A DNA stretch of 64,000 bases from Triglochin maritima (taxonomy: Eukaryota > Streptophyta > Magnoliopsida > Alismatales > Juncaginaceae): positions 31,804,652 through 31,868,651 of the forward strand of contig OY821792.1 in NCBI GenBank assembly GCA_963682175.1, given 5' to 3'. Within the stretch, counting starts at the first letter, position 1. Every line of letters starts with the position of its first letter. Position numbers and translations under genes: made by a program. Positions 38,123 to 49,758 of this stretch are shown here, piece after piece. Under the pieces are notes generated by a model. The model was not told where the DNA came from. It saw nothing but the letters and a program-made list of their open reading frames with translations, and made no database searches.

Positions 38123-40324
38123 TGTTATGTCCCTAACCGAGATTAGGAAGCTAATGGTGATTAGGAGGTGGTTTGCATGGGGAGATGTGGTGTGCTTTGG
38201 GAAGAGAAGTGTGGCGCGCACTGTAGACGTGAGGGGGAGGCGTGGGCTGGAGTGTAGGGTGCTGTAGCGTGGAGAGGAGTGGGTTTATATGGTGTTTTCT
38301 CTCTCTCTCTCTCATTTCTCTCCATTTCCTTTTCCTCTCCTTCACCCAGCTGAGGCGACGATCGGAGGAGGCGAGGACGTCGCGCGGGAGGAAGGTGCTC
38401 GTCCAGAGGAGGTGCGGCGCGTGCTCGAGGTCTACCGGAGGCGACGTGCGTGAGCGAGCTCCGGCGTTTCGTCGTCGTTGGTTGAGGTATGTCGACTCAT
38501 TAGTGTGGTTTTGTGTTGTTAACCCTGGTGAAGGGTTGTGTTGGTCGGGCGGGGAGGTCGGAGACCTCTTCGGCGTTATTTTCCGTGAGAATCCTCGGCT
38601 GGCGCGAGGTGGAAGACGACCAACGGTCGACCGGGCCCTTCGGGCGGTCGACCGAATGTAGTGTATTTACCCGACTTTAACCTTCACCGGTCGGACGATG
38701 CCTTGGGGCGGTCGACCGGTAGTACATTATTGCTGGTGAGTTGGGATTTTCTGCCTGTTGTCGGTCGACCGGTTCCTTGGGTCGTTCGACCGGAACTTTA
38801 GTGTACTGGATTTATTGCATGTTTTGTTCGACCGATTGTATATTGCGTTCGACCGATTGTATGCTTGTTCGACCGGTAGTATGTTTACGTTCGACCGTTT
38901 GATGACGTAGAATACTAGGTTGACCCTGTTAGTTTTCGGTCGACCGGGACCCCTGAGTCGGTCGACCGATAGATTGGATTTTGATGTTGACCAGACTCCG
39001 GATTTTGACCTCGTTCGGTCGACCGGTTTTAGACCTTGGTTCGACCGTTGGGGGTTCTGTTTTGAGCGCGGCGGTAGACCGTTTTAGGAGTACGGTCGAC
39101 CGATTCCTTTCTGGAACCGGTTGACCGAAACACCTCTTTCGGTCGACCGTTTGGGCACAGGACAGAATTCCTAGTTCCCTTTTTGAATGCCAACTTTGCC
39201 ACGGAAACCCGTGTCCTCGCCTTGTGCGTGAGCCGGGAGGTGACGGTGGGCGCGTGATGCGTGCCTGCCCAGGGACCGCCGTTGGGGAGAGTGTGGGTGT
39301 TCGGGACGCGTCACCTCCATGTATGGACCGTGACTTGAGATGATTGTTGGGCACTTTGTAGTATAGCAGGCCTGAGGGATCGCGGATCCCAGTGTTGATG
39401 TTGTGCGAGCACGCAACTGGCATTGGGTGAGGTGACTACCGGCCCACGGGCTACGGAGGTCGCTGCCCTGCTTTTATAGCGGCGCGGTTGGTGTTTGCGG
39501 CTCGAGGAGCCCGATGACCTGGCAGACTTCGGTCTGGATCTGTCCGATGCTGTGCCGGACTGTTGTGATGGACCACCGAGGCTGTGCCGGTGATGCCGCC
39601 GAGGTTGTGCCGGCGATGATGATTGTTGGGCCGAGGCTGTGCCGGCTTTGTTGTTTTCCTCGGCTGGGCACCTACCGAGATGTTGTTGTTATACCTTCCG
39701 GGCGACGGCCCCGTTGGTCCCTGTGGCTCCGACCACTGAGATTTGCAGATCTGTATTCTATCGGCCCGCAGGCGTGACAGAGGCTCCCTGCCGAACCCTT
39801 GAGTAGTGTAGCTGCGTGTGGGGGGTGCGATGTCGCGTGCTGTAAGACTGCATGTGCCTGCAGTAGGTCTCCTCGGGAGACTCGTTGATTGATTGTCGGA
39901 CTGATGTCCTGTTTTACCCTTCGGGGGAACTGTTTTACCTTCTGTTGATGCCATGACATGACGCTAGTATGATAGGTTCATTTGTGTAATGCATGCATAT
40001 AGGTGAGTTGGCATACGGGGTTTCCTTCTGGAAACTCAGGCATCGTTGTTATATATTTTCAGGACCGCAGTAGGTCCAGTGGGGTGGTGATCAGCGGGCG
40101 CGCGCATTTGGAGTCGGATCCTCTAGTCGGACCACTGAGGTCAACATGATTATGTTTATCTTCCCTTGTCGTTTTGTTGTAATCATGTATTCATTTTGGC
40201 AAACTCTGATGTATTCTGGTGCACCGTTATTTGTTTATGAGAAGTAACAGTCCCGTCTTTGATTATTGAGTTCCTGTGTCTTGATTATAAATTTTTAAAT
40301 TTTACGCTGTTTCGGGATGTTACA
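38123..40324 (-). mobile_element. Probable solo LTR of a Ty3/Gypsy-type retrotransposon, 2.2 kb
   Basis: Read on the minus strand it starts TGTAACATCCCGAAACAGCG (40324) and ends GGGACATAACA (38123), with TG...CA ends and a TGTTA/TAACA terminal repeat typical of long plant Gypsy LTRs. Flanks are TTAAC on the left and TTAAG on the right, a near 5-bp target duplication. GC content is much higher than in neighbouring DNA. No gag, protease, reverse transcriptase or integrase is present, so it is a solo LTR. The part at 38625-39150 holds about 15 TCGACCG words, and 39570-39650 holds repeats of GCCGAGGYTGTGCCGG. Open frames inside are treated as non-coding. Confidence 0.7.
38625..39150. repeat. Cluster of CGGTCGACCG-like palindromes in the LTR
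   Basis: About 15 copies of TCGACCG, many extended to the 10-bp palindrome CGGTCGACCG, spaced irregularly over about 0.5 kb of the LTR. Degenerate forms (GGTAGACCG, GGTTGACCG) also occur. Confidence 0.9.
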
Positions 40325-42614
40325 TTAAGACTTCACTTGCACAAATACAAGAATAATTAAAATAACAATGAAAATTGAGGTTGTTGTGATTGTGTCTGTG
40401 TTCCCTCAGATATGAACAATACCATGTCTATTAGACAAAAGTATCTTGCGCGCGTAGGTACATACTACATTTCATTACTTATGAAATCAAAGTCGAACAA
40501 CTAGAATGTTAAAGTTTTTAGGTTTGCATGTGATTCTTCATGTGAGGCAACTCACATTTTTGTAGTTATGGTAATGTTCTTTTGACTTTGTCCTTTTATA
40601 TATCTGCACAGTTTATCTTCTGACTTTGTTATTTTATGGAAAAATGATTTGATTCCCCAAAGTCAAATTAGCGACTCCATTAAGGTGGAGACATGCTTGC
40701 ATATTCTTTAAGAGAAAACTAATTTCATATTTATGTCAAAAGTTCATTGATTTATTTATGCATATGTTTTGATGGTTATGAAAGTCAACTAGCTAGAATA
40801 ACATGGTTGAAAACTGATTGGCTTAGCCTTATAAATTGTTACTTCAGAAATCTTCTATTCCCTTAATTTGGACTTTCAGAATTTTAGCTTGTGCTTTCAG
40901 TACGATTTGTACTACTGTCGTCTCTAAACTATTTAACACGATTGCAATGGAATGAAGCCATGGCTTCCTAGTTATACTATTTATCCTTTGCAAGTCTATT
41001 TTCTAAAAAGAAAAAAACACACAAGAGAAGAAGTCAATTCATAACTTTGGCACAAGAGGCAGTGAGGCACATTGGGACTTTAATTGAATTACCTAAAAAT
41101 ATTACTTCAGTACTAGTTTTTGATATCAGTATTAGCTTATTACAAGTTATTGCTTTTTTTCTTCTTCTATAAATCACCAAGCAAATTTTATTTGGTAACA
41201 GCCAATGATCTTGACGTTTATGATCATGCTATATATATCAAAATATACGTACATGCAACTATATATATATACGATTAACCGTGTTTTTATACAAGTAAAT
41301 AATGGTTATTTGGCTGCTTAAGCATAGAATATAAAGCTGTGAAACAACGTCCTCTAGCTAATACATCAATTGTTAAGAATAGAACCTTCGATCGGTTGTA
41401 CTGTTACATCCATAATGTGTAGATAGATGTAATTAAGAGAATTAGACTGCAAGAGTAGGGTTGAAGGATTCGGCAGAAGTAGTAGACTGTTGAAACATGA
41501 AAAGGCATCCATCGATCTATTGTCCTCAGTCGATCGATACAGTGGGGATCAGGTTTTCGATTTTATGATTCTTTTGGTTAATTTTACGCCGTTTCTGTAA
41601 GAGAACCCTTTAATTAGTTTGAAAAGAAGAAAAGAGCGTACTTCTTCACAACAATCATCAAAGAATCGATCAAGAAACACAAAGATGCATGCAACATTTT
41701 ATCTTCTTTTCTCATTAAATTACTTACAAATTTAGATGAGTAGCCCAATAAGTACTAGTCTAAGCCCGTGTGAGTGGGCTTATTAATTAGATCTAATCAT
41801 ACAATAGTTCCCTATATATAGATATACACACAGTAGGATTTCTCAAAGTTTATTTTCAGACCTTGGTATCCATGTATCTTCTTAATATTGTCGCTGGAAT
41901 ACTTTTTAATTAATCCTTGGTCTTCATCGTCAGCATTTTCTTACCTTCTCCACTAACCAAATTTTACCTTTTCTCTAGCCAATTCAGTTACAACCCGAAA
42001 TCCATATATCCCGAGTTGTTCTACTTTTAAGGTTGACTGGTTTTGAATTCTAAGGTTGTGTTATTTTCAATACGTCTAATTTGTTATTTCTCTTTTCTAA
42101 TTAGTTTTATCCCTTTCAAGAAATACAATGAAAAATTCCATCATACAATATCTTAGCATTTGAAAAAGGAAACAAATCCTACCAAGAGTTATATTCTCTT
42201 TGTGTTCTCTAATACTTAGGATTAGAACAGGAAAAAAAATAATTCTTCTCACGATACGTATAGCTTGTTGAAAAAATGAGCAACACATTCCTATTATGAC
42301 TAGCTAAAACCAAGTCTAACTTTAATAGATAATAATGTACACACGTTGCATTGGAAATCTTAAGAGATTGAACCCATTAAAAACTCGTACACGTCCATAA
42401 ACATATTTTTGTAAAATTCTAAGACATGTTATAAAAAACATGCAGTCAATAAGCAACCAAACATCAAACAACCACAGGGCAAGAGCAACAGAACCCACTT
42501 TTCCATTTACCCACATTGTTACAGGAGTCTTTTGTGTAAAGCTGAAGAGACTTCAATTTAGCCTCAATGTAGTTACAGAAGTAATACAAAAGAATTGATA
42601 TCTTACAATAATTA
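40325..42614. other. Gene-poor spacer
   Basis: AT-rich, no supported coding region. The final 100 bases may be 3' UTR of the minus-strand PPR gene. Confidence 0.4.
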
Positions 42615-45600
42615 CTACCAGTAGTCTCCGCAAGAACAGGAACCATCTCTAAAATGGTGGAACCTTCTTACATCTCTGATGATAATCTCTCTTTCGACAA
42701 TTTTTGATATATACTTCGCCGCATTGTGACAATCGTTGCAAATTCTAAGGTTTTTGGCAACTCTAATAGTGGAATCAGGAGGAGTGTTTAATAGACCAAA
42801 GGCGACTGCAAGTTTTTCGCTATGACCACAGAGTAACACTTCCTTCTCATCCTCATTCACGTTGTGAAGGACACAAGAAGTGTCGGGCACATAACCTTCT
42901 TTCCTCATCCTCTCCCATAACTTCTCCAGGTAAGCATGGAGCTGTGCACTTTGAGGGTGAAGTGAATCACTCACTAAAAATTGATGGACTTCGTCACCGA
43001 CTTCGATCCAGCTGCAACCAGGTTCTTTTTTCACTCCCAATTCCTTCATATTTTTCCTCACTTCCATTGCTTCTGCCCACAAACCTGCAGATGAATAAAT
43101 GTTTGACAGCAAGACATAATGACTGGCTACATCCGGTTCTAAGCTAAGGAGATGGCTCGCTGCGACTTCCCCCAATTTCACATTACTATGCAAACGACAT
43201 GCACCCAGCAAGCTACTCCATGCACTGACTTGGTTCAGCCCGGAGGGCATTGAGCTTACAACTTCATATGCTTTGTCTAGTTGGCCTGCCCGCCCAAGCA
43301 AATCCACAACACAAGCATAGTGATCAGATGTAGGTTCAATGTTGTACACTTTTTTAAGATTATGGAACAATTCCATGCCTTCGTGAACCAAGCCTGAATG
43401 TTATCTCATTAGGCTTCACCCCTCCTATAAGGCTTCCACTCACCATATCTCTAAAAAGACTTAAAGCTTCTTGTCCATGTCCATGCATGCCATAGGCCAT
43501 GATAAGCACATTCCAGGTGATCACATTGCGTTTGGGCATCCGATCAAACAACCTTCTTGAATAACTAAGGCAGCCAGACTTTGCGTACATGTCAACAAGA
43601 GCACTACCTACTGCAATATCAAACTCTAGAGCACTCCTAACGGCATAGGAATGAATCTCCTTTCCTTTGGCTAGAGCTGCTAGAACGGCACATGCAGGGA
43701 GGGCTGAGATTAGAGTAATTGAATTTGGTCTATGATTCGCAGTTAAAAGTTCACTGGGTTCTACCTCAATTTCTGTTTTGCTTGCTCCTTGCATCTTTTG
43801 AACCATACAGAATGCATCATTATAAAGTCCACATATTGTTAAACCTGTGATGATGGTATTCCAAGAGACAATGTCTCTCACCTCCATGCTCTTGAAGATA
43901 CTCAACGATACATCAACCTTTCCTATTCTCGCATACATGTCCATCAATGCATTTTGTACGTAAGGATCATGGCCCAAACCTCTCTTCAATACATATCCAT
44001 GCATATCATCTTTGCGAATAAAGGCATCTGAGCGCACGCAGGCTGGGAGAACGCTAGCAACAGTGGTGGCATTTGGGCAAAGACCGGCAACTTCCTCCAT
44101 TTCCACAAAGAGCCTCAACGCCTCATTGTCAAATCCATTTTGAGTATACCCAGAAATCATAGCATTCCAAACTCCAAGTCGTCTCTCTGTAATCCTTGTG
44201 AAGACCTGATAACCACACTCTACGGATCCACAATTGCAGTACATGTCCACAAGGGCACTTCCCACGAAAGAATTTTCAAATAGACCTTTGTTTCGGAAGG
44301 CGTACGCATGAATTTCCTTACCCAAATCATACAATTCAAGGTGGGAACAAGCGGGAAGTACACTTGCAAGAGTCACACCATCCGGTTCAATCCCCTGGCC
44401 AACCATTTGCTGTAGGCGCAAAATGGCATCTTCAAACAAATTATTCTGCACAAGTGCACTAATGATTGTGTTCCAAGAGACCAAATCACAAGCATCAAAG
44501 CACTCGAAAAGAGCATTTGAATCTGCAACCTGGCCCAGTTTTGCGTACATCGCAATCAGGGAATTGTTTGTGAATGTCTTCCCCTCGGTGTAAAATCCAG
44601 TGCGCAGTCCATAACCGTGAAGTTCCTTTCCATAGCGCAACCCGACCCTCCGTTCCAAATTCGAGCATGCAAGTGCGATGCTAACCAATGTAAATGAGCT
44701 CAGTTCAATCTCATCCTTTAGCATATCTGAAACACAATTCTTTTCAAGATGAATTATTAAAAAAAAAGTAACCGCAATATAATACCAAAACGACATCATA
44801 AAGCAACCAACCTACGAAAATGATGTCTACGAACACGTACTCTACAACTACAAGTTTTCAGCGATGAGTTCCTATGGGTGGAATTTCCAACACTTCTGCA
44901 AAGTTCTGCTGTACAATCACGTCTTCCATATTTTCTTTTGAGATTGGTCTAACCTAGTAATTAAAAGTTAAAACCTAGCTCTAGATAGAACTTCAGTAAA
45001 ACAAAGCTCAAAGTAGGGCTGAGCATCGGTCCGGTCCGGAAAAAAAATTTAGGTCCGGACCGAAAACCGGACCGGACCGGAAAAAATTCGAATAGGCGGA
45101 CCGAAGACCGGACCGGTTCGGTCCGGTCCAAAAACCCGATTTTTTACCTTAAATTAAAAAAAAAAAAAATTGGACCGGTCCGGACCGGAAAATTTAAAAT
45201 TTGCCGGACCGAAACCCGGACCAGACCGGATTTTTTCAAAAATTTCCGGACCGAACCCGGACCGACCGGTCCGGTCCGGTTGACCGGTTTGACCCGGTCA
45301 ATGCACAGCCCTAGCTCAAAGGTTGTTCCTTATTCCACGTGATTGAATTTGCAGCATGAACTGAATTTCATTTTTAACAAAAATATCAAAGCTATGCTGA
45401 AAAGGAATGTATTTCTCATTACCATCACAACTGACTCATTTCCACATTTTTCGCACCAGAAACTCAAAAACTCAAACCCTTGTCTATTGTTTACCACCAA
45501 ATTAAATTGTCCAGTGTGAAATACGTTAAATTAGTACAAAAGCAAGATCTTTTAAGTTCAAACATACAAAACCACAACCAAAATTAATAAGAAAAATACC

Positions 45601-46384
45601 CAAAAGTCAAACTTTAAACACAATCCCTCACTACTATCACTAACTAGAACCCATTTAACAAATTCCGCAAAGATCAAAACTCAAACCCTCTGTTCCATTC
45701 ATCACTCAAACCAACACTTTCAACACTTCAAAGGCACAAAATCACAACCAAAGCTAATATAGAATACACCCCAAAGTGAAACTCTTAACACAAATTTCTC
45801 ATTAGTATCACAAACTGGGACTCACCTCCACGTTTTTTGGGTACCAAACCCTCCCGTTTATAATAAATTCACCGGTGTCGTGTACGTTACTTTCAAAGCT
45901 CAAAGCTAATAAAACAAACACCCAAAAGCCAAGCCTTTAACAACACAAATTCTTATCCAACTCTACCTGAAAACGCCTCCATAGCGGTCTCCCACTCCCG
46001 GAACATACAGAAGGCTGCAATAACGGAATTCCACGAGACCTGATCCCTGTCGGGAATTCCATCAAACACCTTGAGCGCGCACTCGAGGTGCTCACATTTG
46101 GCGTAGAAGGTGACGAGAGTGTTGGCGACGGTGACGGAGCGGGAGTGGAAAGACTTGACTACGGCGGCGTGGAGCTGGCGTCCGAGAGGGAGGTCTCGGA
46201 GGGCGGTGGCGGCCTTGAGGGCGGCGGGGAAGGCGAAGTGGTCGGGCGCGACGCCGAAGGAGGTCATGGAGACGTAGGTGGAGAGGGCGTGGGTGAAGGC
46301 GTGGGATTGGGTTTGGGAGCGGAGGAGGGTCACCCATTCCGACTGGGTTAGGGTTTGGGTTTGGGGAAGAATGGTGGTGGACAT
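42615..46384 (-). pseudogene. OTP84: DYW-class PPR gene, OTP84-like, with frameshifting deletion
   Basis: Two exons on the minus strand: 46384-45967 and 44726-42615, joined in frame at MEAFS|DMLKDE by a GTAGAG/TTTCAG intron. Many PPR motifs are seen, for example VANTLVTFYAKC, SWNTIIS, NSFVGSALVDMYCNCGSVE and VQNALMDMYARIGKVD. An E domain follows (HYVLLSNIYSSAGLWAEA, KEPGCSWIE), and then a DYW domain with the deaminase-like zinc signature (CGHSEKLA, NLRICNDCHNAAKYIS) ending SCGDYW. Arabidopsis OTP84 edits chloroplast transcripts. Near 43396 about 29 bases of coding sequence between NEITF and GLVHEG are missing, shifting the frame, so the DYW part cannot be read from the start codon. The N-terminus also lacks the long transit peptide of OTP84. 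It is either a recent pseudogene or an assembly error at that point. Confidence 0.85.
45014..45313. mobile_element. hAT-type MITE, 300 bp, inserted in PPR intron
   Basis: Terminal inverted repeats TAGGGCTGAGCAT (45014) and TGCACAGCCCTA (ending 45313), flanked by an exact 8-bp direct repeat GCTCAAAG (45006-45013 and 45314-45321). The interior is made of GGTCCGGACCGG-like words. The duplicated intron at about 54984-54995 has a single GCTCAAAG with no insert, which is the empty site. Confidence 0.95.
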
Positions 46385-47448
46385 GTTTTGCTTGATTGCT
46401 CGCTTATTATCTTTTATTTTTCTTGTCTTTGCTCAAGCGAAAAGACGACGCAAGAACCGACTAGTGTTTATACCATTAAAACCAACCGGATCGAATGGGA
46501 ACCCACAGTGCACCTCCCGTGTACAATTGAAAGCAAGCTTAAGTTACTGAGTAAATTTGAGCCGGAGGAGGCTCACTTGATCCGTCGTTAACAGATTTAC
46601 ATCCGCAATTGGCGAAGACCAGCTTAGTGGAGTTGGTTTCGGTTTACCTGATTCAAATCAACGAAGAACACACATTTTTCTATAAATAACAATGTACATT
46701 CTTCTTTTCTGTCTTCCATATTGTCACCATTATATTGGGTTTAGTTTTTTTGCTTAATTTAGTTGGAAATCTTTGGATGTCCGAAATCCGAGAATACGTC
46801 CGCATCCGTAGTCTTTTTATCAGAGAATCCGTCATCTGTAAAACTTTATTCGTATCCGAAACTTGAGGGGTGAATATGGATATTGTTGTATTCGATCTGT
46901 ATAATATCTACTTCGGAACTACATATCTGTATTTCAACATTTGTATCCATATTTGTATCGTATACTTATGTAATACATTATGATACCTAGAAGTATTCAT
47001 ATTTCAACTGTGTGTGATTATATTTTGAATATATAGTTTAAATTTATTTATTCAAATAAAAATGCATCTACTGATCATATTTATTCAAGCATTGAATATT
47101 GTTATCATTTTCAGAATATGGAGTTAGAAGTTAAGATAAAATAAATTAATGTTTGAAATTAAATAAAATTATAAATGTGATTGTGTATAAGAATTTGTTT
47201 AAGTGAAAATGAAAAATATTATAAGGTTGAGAATTATGTTTACGGATGTTGATATTATCCGTATCCGTTTTAAATCCGTCAAATATCCAAACGGATATAG
47301 ACTTTTCATATATGCAAATAATTTGTATCCAAATCTGAATATGTAAATTTCATGCGGATACGAATATGAATATACTTATATTTGACACCTTGTTGGGATC
47401 AAATTAGGGTTTGATCGAAGGGCAGGAGGGTTGGTTGGGAGTTGGAGG
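46385..47448. promoter_or_regulatory. Head-to-head intergenic region, copy 1
   Basis: Bidirectional promoter region between the PPR gene and fragment A. From about 46760 it is filled with diverged ATCCGTATCCGAA-like words, a common form of old plant repeat. This insert is missing between the equivalent genes of copy 2, where the spacer is shorter. Confidence 0.45.
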
Positions 47449-47914
47449 ATGAAGGTGGTGTTGCGTTCCAGATCGGAGAAGGAGATCACTCTAGAGGGGT
47501 TCAAGTACCCCTTATTTCCTCCTTCTCCTTTGGACGATGAACAACTCGGTCGGCAATCTAATATTTTCTTCTTCTTCTCATCATCATCATCATTATGATA
47601 GTTAATTATGGTTTACAATTTACATCCATCCATCCATCCATCGATTAAGTGTTATATATGTTATTAATCTTTGGATGCATGCAGCAGAATCCCCGCCAGA
47701 ACCACCGACTGACATGGAGGGGATATTGGAAGACCTTCACCATACTTGGAAGGTCTTACAGTTGATCGATCTTCCGAACCTCGACTACGACCAATTTGAC
47801 CATCTCAATTTTCACAAATTACCTCATCGTCACATGTTTTGGGGCTATCGAGGCGAGACCAAGGATTTGGAAGCACGCGGCCGCACCAGAGACAACATGA
47901 CCATCGAAGATTAG
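47449..47914 (+). pseudogene. Fragment A of the modular gene family (exons 1-2, truncated)
   Basis: Exon 1 is 47449-47548 (MKVVLRSRSEKEITLEGFKY) and exon 2 starts at 47685 (AESPPEPPTDMEGILEDLHH). It closely matches module C of the gene at 56577, including intron phase. The frame ends at TAG (47912-47914), where C has TGG in IEDWRSH. Homology continues past the stop, with a 6-base deletion (TACGTA of C absent), to about 48025, where an unrelated repeat takes over. Exons 3-5 are missing, so this is a non-functional remnant unless the truncated 110-residue product is used. Family not recognised. Confidence 0.85.
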
Positions 47915-48024
47915 CGTTCTCACGTTATCGGCCACCTTGTCTTGGCATGTCTCAGGTTGAATTTCTTGACACGAATCCAATTTCATAAGGAAAACATAGA
48001 CGAAGTCAATATCGTCCTCAAGGC

Positions 48025-48257
48025 TGATAAATTAGTAACCTACCAATTTTAGAACCTACCAATTTTAGAATGATACAAGAATGCTCGTGGTTCGATTCGT
48101 TTCGTTAAAAGCACGATTAAAGCTTGGTTTGAAACTAAACGAGCTGCGCGACGAGTCACATTCGGCTCGGCAAAATAATTAATTCAGTTCGGCTCGGGTC
48201 GTTAAAATTCACATTTTCGTTAGAATGCACTGCACATACGATTGAACACGCTTCATG
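48025..48257. repeat. Dispersed repeat R, copy 1
   Basis: First of three copies of a roughly 230-250-bp repeat starting GATAAATTAGTAACCTACC and ending CACTGCACATACGA. It contains ACGAGCTGCGCGACGAGTC and TTCGGCTCGGC. Copies 2 and 3 carry about 37 bases missing here (CTAAAACTCATGG...). This copy truncates fragment A. Confidence 0.85.
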
Positions 48258-48799
48258 TCGTCCTTTAAACTGCCTGAACATTTAAATTGTTGTCACAATT
48301 GTTTAAAAAATAATAAACTTAAATATATATATATATAATTACCTTTTGTTGTAAACGACTTGAAAATATACTGTTATTCTGACACATGCAAGAGTCGCAG
48401 ATCAAATTAGATGGAAGATGAATATTATGTGTGCTCGCGTAAAAATCATCACATCAATCAAAATCCTACATGATAGATTGATTAGTAAGAGTATTTTATA
48501 TAAAAAAATAAAAACAATTCATATTATACCTTATTATGTCTCTCGCAAAGACATTTTTTTGAACAATATCAAGATTTTTACCGTTTGATCACTTGATGCA
48601 ATATAATGGGACAACTTCGACTGTGATTAGTTTGTAATTATTGATTTAAGAAATCAAAAGTTTTGTAAAAAAATAAATAATGTGATTAGTATATTGAAGT
48701 TTGTTTTCTTTGCAAAAAAAGATGGTCATTGTTAATCTAAAATAGATATATTGGTATTTTAAACAAAATACCTATTCAATAATTCATACAAATTATTCC
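48258..48799. other. AT-rich filler between repeat copies
   Basis: Non-coding, AT-rich, nothing recognised. Confidence 0.4.
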
Positions 48800-49052
48800 G
48801 ATAAATTAGTAACCTACCAATTTTAGAATTATACAAGAATGCCTAAAACTCATGGTTAAAACTGTAAATTTAAATTCGGGCTCGTGGTTCGATTCGTTTC
48901 GTTAAAATCACGATTAAAGCTTGGTTTGAAACTAAACGAGCTGCGCGACGAGTCACATTCGGCTCGGCAAAATAATTAATTCAGTTCGGCTCGCGTCGTT
49001 AAAATTCACATTTCCGTTAGAATGCACTGCACATACGATTGAACACGCTTCA
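48800..49052. repeat. Dispersed repeat R, copy 2
   Basis: Second copy of the repeat described at 48025. Its right end joins directly to the start of the second 1,734-bp duplication unit (TTTGTATCCAGATCTG). Confidence 0.85.
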
Positions 49053-49179
49053 TTTGTATCCAGATCTGAATATGTAAATTTCATGTGGATACGAATATGA
49101 ATATACTTATATTTGACACCTTGTTGGGATCAAATTAGGGTTTGATCGAAGGGCAGGAGGGTTGGTTGGGAGTTGGAGG
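49053..49179. repeat. Left part of second tandem duplication unit
   Basis: Repeats 47322-47448 at an offset of about 1,734 bp with few changes (TTTGTATCCAGATCTGAATATG onward). Carries the leader of fragment B. Confidence 0.85.
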
Positions 49180-49648
49180 ATGAAGGTGGTGTTGCGTTCC
49201 AGATCGGAGAAGGAGATCACTCTAGAGGGGTTCAAGTACCCCTTATTTCCTCCTTCTCCTTTGGACGATGAACAACTCGGTCGGCAATCTAATATTTTCT
49301 TCTTCTTCTCATCATCATCATCATCATTATGATAGTTAATTATGGTTTACAATTTACATCCATCCATCCATCCATCGATCAAGTGTTATATATGTTATTA
49401 ATATTTGGATGCATGCAGCAGAATCCCCGCCAGAACCACCGACTGACATGGAGGGGATATTGGAAGACCTTCACCATACTTGGAAGGTCTTACAGTTGAT
49501 CGATCTTCCGAACCTCGACTACGACCAATTTGACCATCTCAATTTTCACAAATTACCTCATCGTCACATGTTTTGGGGCTATCGAGGCGAGACCAAGGAT
49601 TTGGAAGCACGCGGCCGCACCAGAGACAACATGACCATCGAAGATTAG
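49180..49648 (+). pseudogene. Fragment B of the modular gene family (tandem copy of A)
   Basis: Exon 1 is 49180-49279 and exon 2 runs from 49419 to TAG at 49648. It is nearly identical to fragment A, with the same premature TAG and the same 6-base deletion downstream. A further 2-base loss just after the stop (GCGTGTCACG against GCGTTCTCACG in A) marks it as the later copy. It ends in repeat R at 49759. The predicted truncated proteins of A and B are the same. Confidence 0.85.
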
Positions 49649-49758
49649 CGTGTCACGTTATCGGCCACCTTGTCTTGGCATGTCTCAGGTTGAATTTCTT
49701 GACACGAATCCAATTCCATAAGGAAAACATAGACGAAGTCAATATCGTCCTCAAGGCT

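Noticed and set aside
38929..39959. Open frames of 164 and 167 codons on the minus strand
   Set aside because: They lie wholly within the GC-rich probable LTR and are made of its repeats. High GC reduces stops, so long frames are expected by chance.
46088..46351. Gly/Glu-rich plus-strand frame over PPR exon 1
   Set aside because: It is the antisense shadow of the PPR exon, and the same shadow recurs over the duplicate at 55448-55777.
46760..47390. ATCCGTATCCGAA-rich sequence considered as a MITE
   Set aside because: I could not find matching inverted ends or a target duplication, so it is described only as a diverged repeat.
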